Shown one piece after another: positions 1 through 8,900 of a stretch of DNA of 64,000 nucleotides (position 1 is the first letter of the stretch; every line of letters begins with the position of its first letter). The notes beneath the pieces were generated by a model. That model made no database searches. It worked only from the letters and a program-made list of their open reading frames with translations, and was not told where the DNA came from. The stretch is from the NCBI RefSeq assembly GCF_000015565.1, contig NC_008786.1, positions 1,674,001 through 1,738,000 of the forward strand. Direction: 5' to 3'. Origin of the DNA: Verminephrobacter eiseniae EF01-2. Lineage in GTDB: Bacteria; Pseudomonadota; Gammaproteobacteria; Burkholderiales; Burkholderiaceae_C. The position numbers and the translations under genes are program-made.

Positions 1-260
1 GCGGAGACCTGCAGGCCGCGCAGGTTTTGGTAGTAGGGATGGGCCTGCGGGTCCAGCCGGTTGGTGAACAGTTGCTGCACCGCCGTGCCGCCGAACTCGC
101 CCGGCGGCAGGCTGATCGAGTGCAGCACGATCAGGTCGACCGGGTTGCCTGGTGCCGGGCGCGGGCCATGGTTGGGTGACGGCAGTCTTGGGGCGAAGCG
201 GTGCCAGCCGCCTTCCCATGGGCCGGCCGCATCCGGCAGGGCTTCAGTCGATGCCGCCAT
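1..260 (-). CDS. ampD: 1,6-anhydro-N-acetylmuramyl-L-alanine amidase AmpD, N-terminal part (cut by window edge)
   Basis: This is the N-terminal 86 or so codons of a leftward gene that runs off the window. AmpD is a cytoplasmic zinc amidase that removes the peptide from anhydro-muropeptides during cell-wall recycling. The translation shows the family's first conserved block: LIVLHSISLPPGEFGG, containing the His zinc ligand, followed by QLFTNRLDPQAHPYYQNLRG. The ATG at 260 is the likely start because the protein then opens as [13 protein letters not shown] before a WHRFAPRLPSPNH segment typical of AmpD. It overlaps the end of pilR by 17 bp, so it is probably co-transcribed behind pilSR. The catalytic C-terminal residues are outside the window and cannot be checked. 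Confidence 0.85.
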   Translation of the reverse strand, partial: MAASTEALPDAAGPWEGGWHRFAPRLPSPNHGPRPAPGNPVDLIVLHSISLPPGEFGGTAVQQLFTNRLDPQAHPYYQNLRGLQVS

Positions 261-1746
261 GTGGCTCTGGAGGCTCTTGATCGTTCGGGACGGCGATGTT
301 CAGGCGCTTGATGCGGTAGCCGATCTGGCGCATGCTGATGCCCAGCCGGACGGCGGTCGCGCTCCGGTTGAAGCGCGATTCGCGCAGTGCGCGCACCAGT
401 ATCTCGCGCTCATGCTGGTCGAGCCAGGCTTGCAAGTCGCTCGGCAGCGGCACCGTGGAGCCGGCGTTGTTCCGTGCGAGCGGGTCCTGCGATTGCGATG
501 TCCGGGCCGGCAGATCGGGGGTCGCGCCGGACGCCTTGGCGGTGGGCCAGTCGACCTGCAACTCCTGGCCATCGCTCAGCGCCACTGCGCGGTGCAGCAG
601 GTTTTCCAGTTCCCGGACATTGCCCCTGAGCGGATGGGCTGCAATCGCGTTCAACGCGCGTTCCGTCAATGCGGGCAGCGGCATGCCGGATTCCTGGGCG
701 ATGCGTTGCAGCAGCGCGTTGCACAGTGCGGGCAGGTCCTCGCGCCGCTCGCGCAGCGGGGGGATCACGATCTCGATCACATTCAGCCGGTAGTACAAGT
801 CTTGGCGAAAGCGGCCCGCCCGCACATCGGCGGCCAGGTCGCGGTGGGTGGCGCTGACGATGCGCACATCGACGGTCTCCTCCTGGGTCGAGCCCAGGGA
901 GCGCACGCTGCGCTCCTGTATGGCGCGCAGCAGCTTGGACTGCATCACCAGCGGCAGGTCGCCAATCTCGTCCAGAAACAATGTGCCGCCGCGCGCCGCC
1001 TGAAAGTAGCCATCGCGGTCCTGGAATGCGCCGGTGTAGGAGCCTTTGCGGGCGCCGAAGAATTCGGCTTCGAGCAGGTTTTCCGGGATCGCCCCGCAGT
1101 TCACGGCAATCAGCGGGCCGTCGGCACGCTGGCTGCTGGCGTGCAGGGCCTGGGCCACCAGTTCCTTGCCGGTGCCGGATTCGCCATGGATGAGCACCGG
1201 CGCCATGCCCCGTGCAATCTTGGCCACCCGTTGCCGGACGTTGCACATGGCTTGCGATGCGCCTATCAGCCGCTCCAGCGCGGCGCCCGCTCCAGCCGCA
1301 GGCGGCGGTTCGATGCTGGCCGATGGCTGCCGGCCATGGCTGGGGCCGCTGCGCCGGACTGGCACGACGCCCCCGGTGCCTTGCACCGCCGAGGCCACCA
1401 CCGAGCGGAACTGCCGCAGATCCACCGGCTTGGTCAGGTAGTCGAAGGCGCCGCAGCGCAGTGCCTCGACCGCATTTTCTGCCGAGCCGTAGGCGGTCAT
1501 GACCACGCAGCGCTCACGGCGTTGTTGCTCGCGCAGGTCTTGCAGCAGTTCCATGCCGAACCCGTCGGGCAGGCGCATGTCGGCGATCACGACATCGAAG
1601 CGATTGGCCTTGATCTGCTCGCGCGCTTCTTGCACGCTGGCGGCGGTCTCGACGCGATAGCCTTCGCGCAGCAGGGTCAGTTCGTACAGGGTGCGCAGAT
1701 CGGGTTCGTCGTCTACGACAAGTATGCAAGCAGTCGGGGCGTTCAT
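244..1746 (-). CDS. pilR: Sigma-54-dependent response regulator PilR (NtrC family)
   Basis: A 500-residue NtrC-type activator. Residues about 5-120 form a receiver domain with the acidic pair in VVDDEPDL, the phospho-acceptor Asp in [11 protein letters not shown] and the conserved Lys in YLTKPVD. Residues about 165-390 are a sigma-54 AAA+ domain with Walker A GESGTGKE, the GAFTGA-loop equivalent in GSYTGAFQD, and Walker [11 protein letters not shown]. The C-terminus carries a Fis-type helix-turn-helix ([23 protein letters not shown]). It sits 11 bp after the gene for a membrane histidine kinase, the pilS-pilR arrangement that drives pilin transcription in type IV piliated bacteria. Assignment to PilR over other NtrC relatives rests on the kinase partner and on pilY1 nearby. 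The ATG at 1746 gives a normal receiver start ([15 protein letters not shown]). Confidence 0.88.
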   Translation of the reverse strand: MNAPTACILVVDDEPDLRTLYELTLLREGYRVETAASVQEAREQIKANRFDVVIADMRLPDGFGMELLQDLREQQRRERCVVMTAYGSAENAVEALRCGAFDYLTKPVDLRQFRSVVASAVQGTGGVVPVRRSGPSHGRQPSASIEPPPAAGAGAALERLIGASQAMCNVRQRVAKIARGMAPVLIHGESGTGKELVAQALHASSQRADGPLIAVNCGAIPENLLEAEFFGARKGSYTGAFQDRDGYFQAARGGTLFLDEIGDLPLVMQSKLLRAIQERSVRSLGSTQEETVDVRIVSATHRDLAADVRAGRFRQDLYYRLNVIEIVIPPLRERREDLPALCNALLQRIAQESGMPLPALTERALNAIAAHPLRGNVRELENLLHRAVALSDGQELQVDWPTAKASGATPDLPARTSQSQDPLARNNAGSTVPLPSDLQAWLDQHEREILVRALRESRFNRSATAVRLGISMRQIGYRIKRLNIAVPNDQEPPEPHGGID

Positions 1747-1757
1747 GGCGATGCGGT

Positions 1758-3461
1758 TCAGACCACGATGGTGTCGAACAAGGTGGAGGTGTCGGCGGGG
1801 CGGGTGGTGCGGCGAAAACCCACGATGAAGGCGTTGCCGCCGATCTCGCCGCGCAAGGTGTTGCGGTTGACCCGCTGGTAGTTGATGGCCGCCCCATGGC
1901 GTTGGCATAGCTCCCGGCAAATGTACAGGCCCAGTCCGCTGGAGCGACTCTCCGAGGAAAAGAAAGGCTCGAACAGGTGGCGTTGCACGGACTTGTCCAT
2001 CGGTGCGCCGTCGCTCCAGATTTGCAGGCTGGCCTGGCCCACCCGGGTAACGCGCGTCGTGATCGCCAGCGAGTCGCTTGCCGACCCCATATGGCGCAAG
2101 GCGTTGTCCAGCAGGTTGACCAGCACGCGGCGCAGATGCTCGGCGTCGAACTCGACCTGGGTGTCGTGCGTGGCCAGCGTCACCACCGCGCGGCGCAGCA
2201 CCGGGTCCTGGGCCTGCCAGTCCTGCCATATCTGGGCGACGGTTTCATCCAGCGGCACGGTGGCCGTCGGGGCATGGCTGATCTGGTGCTGGACGCGGGC
2301 AATGTCCAGCACTTCTTCGGCAATGCGCGCCAGCCGGTCGGCGTTTTGCTGCACCATGCGCGCCAGGCGTTTTTGCGCCGGGTCGTGCAGGTCTTCTTCG
2401 AGCAGCGCATTGGCCTGCACGATGGCCGCCAGCGGGTTGCGGATTTCATGGGCCACGGCGGCCGACATGCGGCCCATGGCGGCGAGCTTTTCGGTGCGCA
2501 GGCGCGCATGCATCTCGCGCAAATCGTGCAGAAACATCACGCACAGCCGCTCGGTGCGCGTTTGCTGCGCGGCTTTGCGGGTCGAGGTCAGCCAGGTGCG
2601 CACATACAGACCGGTAGGGCTTTGGCCCGGGTGCAGCAGGTCCGCTTCTGCGGTCTGCGGTTGTTCGCTGCGAAAGGTGCGCTCCGCCAGCGTGGCCAAG
2701 GGCTGCCAGGGGGCGCTGGCGGCCAGCATGAAGGGCAGTCGTCCGGGCAGCGCGCCACGGCCGAGCAGTTGCAGCCCGGCCGGATTGGCAACGCGGACCA
2801 TGTGGTTTTCATCGACCACCAGCACGCCATCGGTCAGGTTCTGTATCACCAGCGCACTGATCTGGGTCTGCACATAGGCGGCGATCCGGTTTTGCTGCGC
2901 CAATTCCTGCTCGCGCGCCAGCCGGATGGACAGTTGGTGCACCAGGTAGCTGACGATGAAGTAACCGGAGCCTGTCAGCGCGCTTTGCAGGTAGCGCTGC
3001 ACGTCGTCACCGGCGCTGCCGTTGCTCATCCACCAGGCCCAGCCGAGCAGCAGCAAGGTCACGCCCGCCGTGGTGCCCAGCGCCAGCGTGAGCGTGCCCA
3101 GCACGGCGGCCATCAGGATCGGCAGGCCGAACAGCGGCGTGTAGTTCATCATGCCCGCGTGCAGCAGTTGCAGCGCCGTGATGGCTGCCAGATCCACACC
3201 GATCGTCGGCAGCCATTGGATGCCTGCGCCGGGTGCTGGCGGCCCCCACCGGGCCAGCGCGCGCAGCAGCACGGTGGCCACCAGATAGGCCGCGCAGACC
3301 GCCAGCACCGCTGGCTCGACGCCCTGGTGGATGACCTGCCCGGCGGCTTGCTGGACCAGCAGCGCCAGCGCCACCATCACGCGCCCGGTCAGAAAGCCGT
3401 GCCAGAGGCGCACGAACGGCGCATCCACCATGGACGAAGGATGGCCGGCGGACATGGGCAT
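1758..3461 (-). CDS. pilS: Membrane sensor histidine kinase PilS
   Basis: A 567-residue inner-membrane sensor kinase. The first 190 or so residues contain several hydrophobic segments (for example VMVALALLVQQAAG and GTTAGVTLLLLGWAWWM), followed by a PAS-like linker (LVIQNLTDGVLVVDENHMV). The kinase core has an H-box VAHEIRNPLAAI, an N-box NLLDNALRH, an F-box LFEPFFSS and a G2-box GLGLYICREL. The G1 box reads IWSDGAPMD rather than the usual DNGPGI, a common PilS-type variation. It lies directly upstream of pilR and 4 bp after a small membrane protein gene, which suggests one transcript. The role as partner of PilR in pilin regulation follows from gene order and family. Confidence 0.88.
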   Translation of the reverse strand: MPMSAGHPSSMVDAPFVRLWHGFLTGRVMVALALLVQQAAGQVIHQGVEPAVLAVCAAYLVATVLLRALARWGPPAPGAGIQWLPTIGVDLAAITALQLLHAGMMNYTPLFGLPILMAAVLGTLTLALGTTAGVTLLLLGWAWWMSNGSAGDDVQRYLQSALTGSGYFIVSYLVHQLSIRLAREQELAQQNRIAAYVQTQISALVIQNLTDGVLVVDENHMVRVANPAGLQLLGRGALPGRLPFMLAASAPWQPLATLAERTFRSEQPQTAEADLLHPGQSPTGLYVRTWLTSTRKAAQQTRTERLCVMFLHDLREMHARLRTEKLAAMGRMSAAVAHEIRNPLAAIVQANALLEEDLHDPAQKRLARMVQQNADRLARIAEEVLDIARVQHQISHAPTATVPLDETVAQIWQDWQAQDPVLRRAVVTLATHDTQVEFDAEHLRRVLVNLLDNALRHMGSASDSLAITTRVTRVGQASLQIWSDGAPMDKSVQRHLFEPFFSSESRSSGLGLYICRELCQRHGAAINYQRVNRNTLRGEIGGNAFIVGFRRTTRPADTSTLFDTIVV

Positions 3462-3465
3462 GGCT

Positions 3466-3696
3466 TCAGACCGGGCCCTGGTGCTGCTGCCGGTGCTGCG
3501 CGCAGCAAAAAGCCTGGTCGCCGAGCATCAGGGCTTCGGCCCGGGGAATGTGCAGGCCGCAGTGCGCGCAGGCGAGTATGTCCGGCGGCGCCTGCGCTGC
3601 GGGCCCGGGCTTGGGCGCAGCGGCATCCGGCGCGCGGCGGCTGCGCCAGATGATGATGGCCAGCGCCAGAACCAGCAACAAGACCAGGTACTTCAT
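3466..3696 (-). CDS. Small PP0621-like membrane protein with CxxC motifs
   Basis: A 76-residue protein with one N-terminal transmembrane segment (LVLLLVLALAIIIW), a proline/alanine linker and a cysteine-bearing tail (ACAHCGLHIPRAEAL then FCCAQH). The pattern matches the small PP0621-type proteins encoded next to pilS in many beta- and gammaproteobacteria, whose function is not known. The paired cysteines look like a small metal-binding tail, which is inference. Its start overlaps the stop of the cytochrome assembly gene by 4 bp (ATGA), and pilS begins 4 bp after its stop, so translation is probably coupled. Confidence 0.75.
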   Translation of the reverse strand: MKYLVLLLVLALAIIIWRSRRAPDAAAPKPGPAAQAPPDILACAHCGLHIPRAEALMLGDQAFCCAQHRQQHQGPV

Positions 3697-4484
3697 GTGT
3701 TGCGGCCCAAAACGACTTCCAGCACGAAGCGCGAACCTGCATAGGCCAGCAGCAGCAAGGCCGAGCCGGTGTACAGCACGCGCACCGCATTGCGTCCGCG
3801 CCAGCCAAACAGTGCCCGGCCCAGCAGCAAGGCGGCAAAGGTCAGCCACGACAGCAGCGAGAACACCGCCTTGTGGTCCCAGCGCCAGGCGCGGCCATAC
3901 AGCGCCTCGCCGAACAGCCAGCCGGCCAGCAGCGTGGCCGTCAGCAGCACGAAGCCGGCGCCCACGAAACGGAATGTCAGCCGCTCCAGCGTCAGCAGCG
4001 GCAGGCCGCCGTGCGGGTCCTGCCCCTGGCGGATATGGCGCTCGGCGCGGGTCATGAGCCAGGCATGGACCACGGCAGCGGCAAACAAGCCGTAGCAGGC
4101 AATGCCCAGGGCCAGGTGCAGCGGCAGCCAGGCCGAGGCCGTCACATGCAGGGGCTGGCCCGGAAACAGCATGGCCAGCAAGATCGCCGCAGCGCCCAGG
4201 CCGGCCAGCGCCCAGCGGGCCTGCAACTGCGGGAACAATTGCTGCTCCACCGCATACACCGTCAGCACCAGCCAGGCCGTCATCGACAAGACGGGCGCAA
4301 AGCCGAAGCGCGGGCTGTCGCCCCACAGGCCCCCTACCAGCACCGCGCCGTGCAGTATCCAGGCCACCAGCAGCGCTGCCGCAGCCATGTTCCTGCGCGC
4401 TGCCAGCGCGGCCGGCACGGCGTAGGCCAGGGTTGCGGCCAGGGCCAGCAGCCAACTGACGGGGGAAGCGCCGGGTAAAATCAT
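3693..4484 (-). CDS. CcsA/YpjD-like cytochrome c assembly inner-membrane protein
   Basis: A 263-residue polytopic membrane protein with about eight hydrophobic helices, of the CcsA/ResC/YpjD haem-handling family. The family hallmark histidines are present: PLHLALGIACYGLF in the middle and WRWDHKAVFSLLSWLTF near the C-terminus, matching the conserved WDxK motif. Proteobacterial members of this short type are commonly encoded beside ffh, as here: its ATG at 4484 lies 40 bp from ffh on the opposite strand. The substrate is inferred to be haem, but no direct role in cytochrome c maturation is proven for the short type. Confidence 0.8.
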   Translation of the reverse strand: MILPGASPVSWLLALAATLAYAVPAALAARRNMAAAALLVAWILHGAVLVGGLWGDSPRFGFAPVLSMTAWLVLTVYAVEQQLFPQLQARWALAGLGAAAILLAMLFPGQPLHVTASAWLPLHLALGIACYGLFAAAVVHAWLMTRAERHIRQGQDPHGGLPLLTLERLTFRFVGAGFVLLTATLLAGWLFGEALYGRAWRWDHKAVFSLLSWLTFAALLLGRALFGWRGRNAVRVLYTGSALLLLAYAGSRFVLEVVLGRNT

Positions 4485-4524
4485 GGCGCACAGTTTAGCC
4501 CTTCGCCCTACCGGAACATCTGCC

Positions 4525-5889
4525 ATGGCCTCCGCCCTTGCCGACAAACTCACGCGCCTCGTCAAGGAGTTGCGTGGCCAGGCCCGCATCACCGAATCGA
4601 ACGTGCAGGACATGCTGCGCGAGGTGCGCATGGCCCTGCTCGAAGCCGATGTGGCCCTGCCCGTGGTGCGCGATTTCATCGCCCGCGTCAAGGACAAGGC
4701 GCTGGGCCAGGAGGTGCTGGGCTCGCTCAAGCCCGGCCAGACGCTGGTGGGCATCGTCAACCGCGAGCTTGCAGCGACCATGGGCCAGGGCGTGGCCGAC
4801 ATCAACCTGGCCGCCCAGCCGCCGGCCGTGATCCTGATGGCCGGTCTGCAGGGCGCCGGCAAGACCACCACCACGGCCAAGCTGGCCAAATACCTGATCG
4901 AAAAGCGCAAGAAGAAGGTGCTGACGGTCTCGGGCGACGTGTACCGCCCGGCGGCCATCGAGCAACTCCAGACGGTGACCCGGCAGGCCGGCGGCGCGTT
5001 CTTTCCCAGCCTGCCTGAGCAAAAGCCGCTGGACATCGCCCTGGCCGCGCTCGACCATGCCAGAAAGCATTACTTCGACGTGCTGCTGGTCGACACCGCC
5101 GGCCGGCTGGCCATAGACCAGGCCATGATGGAAGAAATCAAGGCGCTGCACGCGGCGCTGAACCCGGTCGAAACCCTGTTCGTGGTCGATGCCATGCAGG
5201 GCCAGGACGCGATCAACACCGCCCGGGCCTTCCGCGAGGCGCTACCGCTGACCGGCATCGTGCTGACCAAGCTCGACGGCGACTCGCGCGGCGGCGCGGC
5301 GCTGTCGGTGCGGCAGATCACCGGCGTGCCGATCAAGTTCGCCGGGGTGTCGGAAAAGCTCGATGGCCTGGATGTGTTCGATGCCGAGCGCCATGCCGGG
5401 CGCATCCTGGGCATGGGCGACATCGTGGCGCTGGTCGAGCAGGTCACGGCCGGCGTCGACATCGAGGCGGCGCAGAAACTGGCCGCCAAGGTCAAGAGCG
5501 GCAACGGGTTCGACCTGAATGACTTCCTGTCGCAAATCCGGCAGATGAAGCAGATGGGTGGCCTGTCCAGCCTGCTGGACAAGCTCCCGGCGCAACTGAT
5601 GGCCAAGGCCGGCGCGCTGGACATGGACCGGGCCGACAAGGACCTGCGGCACAAGGAAGGCATCATCCAGAGCATGACGCCGCTGGAGCGGCGCAAGCCC
5701 GAACTCATCAAGGCCACCCGCAAAAGGCGCATCGCCCATGGCGCCGGCGTGCATGTGCAGGAGGTCAACCGCCTGCTCAAGGAATTCGAGCAGATGCAGG
5801 GCATGGTCAAGAAGATGAAGGGCGGCGGGCTGATGAAAATGATGAAGACGATGGGCGGCATGAACGGCCTGCCCAGGATGCCGTTCTGA
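4525..5889 (+). CDS. ffh: Signal recognition particle GTPase Ffh
   Basis: A 454-residue SRP54-family GTPase that binds 4.5S RNA and the signal sequences of nascent membrane proteins. The N domain opens with TRLVKELRGQARITESNV and contains MALLEADVALPVV. The G domain has G1 GLQGAGKTTT, then DTAGRLA, and the TKLDGDSRGGAAL block with the DxxGGxAL-like signature. The C-terminal M domain is methionine rich (QMQGMVKKMKGGGLMKMMKTMGGM). Length is normal for the family. The ATG at 4525 was preferred over an in-frame ATG at 4483 because it begins the family's N domain without a spurious leader and does not overlap the opposing gene's start. Confidence 0.97.
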   Translation: MASALADKLTRLVKELRGQARITESNVQDMLREVRMALLEADVALPVVRDFIARVKDKALGQEVLGSLKPGQTLVGIVNRELAATMGQGVADINLAAQPPAVILMAGLQGAGKTTTTAKLAKYLIEKRKKKVLTVSGDVYRPAAIEQLQTVTRQAGGAFFPSLPEQKPLDIALAALDHARKHYFDVLLVDTAGRLAIDQAMMEEIKALHAALNPVETLFVVDAMQGQDAINTARAFREALPLTGIVLTKLDGDSRGGAALSVRQITGVPIKFAGVSEKLDGLDVFDAERHAGRILGMGDIVALVEQVTAGVDIEAAQKLAAKVKSGNGFDLNDFLSQIRQMKQMGGLSSLLDKLPAQLMAKAGALDMDRADKDLRHKEGIIQSMTPLERRKPELIKATRKRRIAHGAGVHVQEVNRLLKEFEQMQGMVKKMKGGGLMKMMKTMGGMNGLPRMPF

Positions 5890-5955
5890 GAGGCCGGGCG
5901 CAGGCCCGGGCGCATGAATCTGATGCGCGGGCAGCCGGCAAGACAAGAACCATCC

Positions 5956-5989
5956 CCCGAGCCTCAAGGCCCTGATCGGGCATTTTTTT
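5956..5989 (+). terminator. Probable rho-independent terminator of ffh
   Basis: A GC hairpin (GCCC-TGATC-GGGC, with a second small stem GCCT-CA-AGGC just before it and outer CCCGA/TCGGG arms) is followed by A and seven T. It lies 67-100 bp after the ffh stop. It overlaps the last codons of the convergent pilY1 gene. Confidence 0.5.
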
Positions 5990-8900
5990 GCTCCCTGGCG
6001 CCCGAAATGGCCCCCCTGCCCGGTCGTCCGAGCGGCTCGCCGTGGCGGATCGGCGCGGCGCTGGTGTCGATACCGGACTGCGTTTGCGTCAAGCGATACC
6101 AGGTGCGGGTGCGGATCCGCCGGCCGGCACTCGACGACTCCCTGGTTTCGGCATCGCTGGACAGCAACACCGGCGGCCCCGGCAGGCCCGAGCCGGAAGG
6201 CAGATAGTTGCCGGCGCCATCGGCGATGTTCAGATGGTACTGATTGCCGCCGCCCATTCCCGAGCAGACCCTGGTGCCGGCGGCGGTCACGGCGGGCACC
6301 TTGGAATGCATGACCGCTGACAGCGCGCCCACATCCAGCGCCGCCTGATCGATGCGCTCGCCGGCCTGCGGCAAATCGAAGTACCAGCCCGAGCGCCCGG
6401 CAGCAGCGCCGGAAGCGGGATGCCCGCGCTCGGCGGCGCTGACCGTCACTGTCCGGCTGGCCTGATCGACACGCCCCCGACGCAGGCGTGCGCGCCCACC
6501 GATGACACTGCTGCCACTGCCAGCGGGCAGACCCGAAGCGGCCCCCGCCGAGTCGTTGTCGTCATGCAGCAGGTACACGCTTTGCGTGGTGTTCGAGAAG
6601 TTGTCCGCCGGCTCCAGATACTTGCCGGTGCCGATCAGCACATGGAACGATTCCACGCCCTGCACGGTGGGGCCGGCAAAAAGCGCCGGCGCGGCAAAAA
6701 TGGCTTGCACTTCGGACTTGCCGGTGCGCGCCAGGTACAGCGGATGGGCGCGGCGATTTTCTGCTGTGCCGCGGTAGAAAAACGACAACTGGTCCATGCT
6801 CCAGTCCGCTGTCGTCTTGCCCGCGAAATGCAGCCGCCAGAGCGCCCCGTGCAAGTCGCCGAAGTAGATGTCCGTCACCTCGCCTTGAGCGCCGTGCAGC
6901 GCGCTGAAATTGGCCAAACCCGGGGCATGGGTCGCCGCCAATCGGGAGTCGGTGGGCACGGACAGCTTGAAGTAATTGCGCCCCCGCACCCAGGCTTGGC
7001 CCACGGGCTTGTCCAGCGCCAACAGGAACAGCGCCGGCTGGCCGTCACGGTTGAAGCGGTTGTCGCTGTCGGGCCGATAGTTGTTCACGCCGCTGCCGAC
7101 CACGGCAAACCAGCGGTAGGTGTCGCCGGCGTGCTGGCCGCCGGTCTTGAACTTCATGATTTTGGGCGCGCCCACCACCTGGCCTATGTCCGGGTCATCG
7201 GCGCGCGTGAATTCCCACAGCACATGGGCGGCGTCAAAACGCGCCGGGTCCGACACATCGAGCGCAAACAGGCCCGAGCCGCCGCCGCCCGTGCCGGAGA
7301 CCAGCACCGTTTTCCAATCGCTGGCGCCTCCGGTATGGGCCACCTGCGCTGGTGCGACCACCGAGGGGGCATCGACGTAGTTTTGGTGCTGGCTGGCAAA
7401 ACCGGGGTCTGTCAGCGCAGACAGATTGCGCCCCAGCCAACTGGGAATGTAGGCAAACAGCTCATCGCCGGTGCCGGCATCGAACGCATGGAGCATGCCG
7501 TCATTCGCGCCGGCAAACACCGCCGGCCTGCGTGCTGCATGGGCGCGGCGAAAAGCCGCATACCCGGCGCCGCTGAAGGCTTTGGCGGGCGCGCCGGAAT
7601 ACGAGATATTGGAGTTGACGATATCCCCCAGCAGCGAACCGCGCACCCTGAACCGGGCCGCGCCCTCCTGGCTGCGATCCCCGCGCAGGTAAGCCAGGCG
7701 CTCGGCGCCCCGGTTGTCGGGGGCGGCCGACGCGCTGGCCCGGTTCAGATGCGCTTGCAATGCCGGCTCGATCTGATCCCAAATGAATTCGGTCGCCGCA
7801 GGGCCGGAAGTGGCATCGGTCTTGCCGACGAAAATCCGGCGCCCGGTGGCTGGCGCGGGCCTGGCGTCGAGCCGCTGCGCCGCGCTCCACAGCGGCGCGC
7901 CGACCACCAGCGCATGGCGTGCGTTCTGGCGGATCGGTTCTGCCAGCACGTCGCCGCTCCAGGTGCTGGTGTCGAAGCTGGCCGAATACGACACCGAATC
8001 CCGGGTCAGCCGGTGGCCCGTGTTCAGGCTGCCGCCGGCGACATGGCGCATGCGGCTCGGTGCCTGGCTGAAAATGCCATCCAGAGCGCGGAACAGGCCA
8101 CGCGCGGGCGCCGCCTTGGCGCTGTCGACGAAATGGTAGCTGCTGGCCTCGCCCGGCTCATCGGCTTTTTGCCAGACATCATTGTCGTCATTGCCGTTCT
8201 GGTCCTTGAACGGATTGCCCCAAGTATTATGGGGCTGGCGACCGGAAAGATCGGGGGCAGTGGCAAAACCACCATATTTGGCGGCCATGAACAAATGATT
8301 TTTGCTGCGGCGTTCGGCAGCGTCATTCTGATAGCCCCTGAAATTGGTATCGAAAACAAAGGTGTTCACCCGCAGTCCCGGGCGCTGCTTGCCGGGCCGC
8401 GCCGTCCAGCCCGCGCCACGAATATCATGCGTCCGGGCCCCATACGCCGTACCCATGATCTGGCTTTGCTCGGGCCAGGCCGGCAAGCTGCGGTTCGGGG
8501 TATTCGGATTGGCAATGTCCCGGGTTTTGCCCTGGCCATCGACATAAGTACCGCCGCTGTTGCGCTCGAACTTCTGCACGATGTCGCGCCAGCCAGCGAT
8601 GTCGGGAATGTTGTTGCCGGCGTCCGGGGTCGGCAGAGGATATCGGTCATGCGCGTTGCTGTCGCCAATGATCAGGATATTGCTTTTGACGCAGGAGTAA
8701 TCCATCGCATTCGTGCGCCCGGCGCCATACGGGTCTGGCCATCGCATGTAATACGGAAAGCCCCCGGCCATCGCCTTGGTGATGGTGCCTTTGATGACAT
8801 GGGGGCTGGGCCCGAGTCCCTGCAAATAGCGCAATGTCTCGTAATACAGTTCGCCCAACGGGTTCAGCCACTTGTACACGCCGGGCTCGGGGCCGGCGCG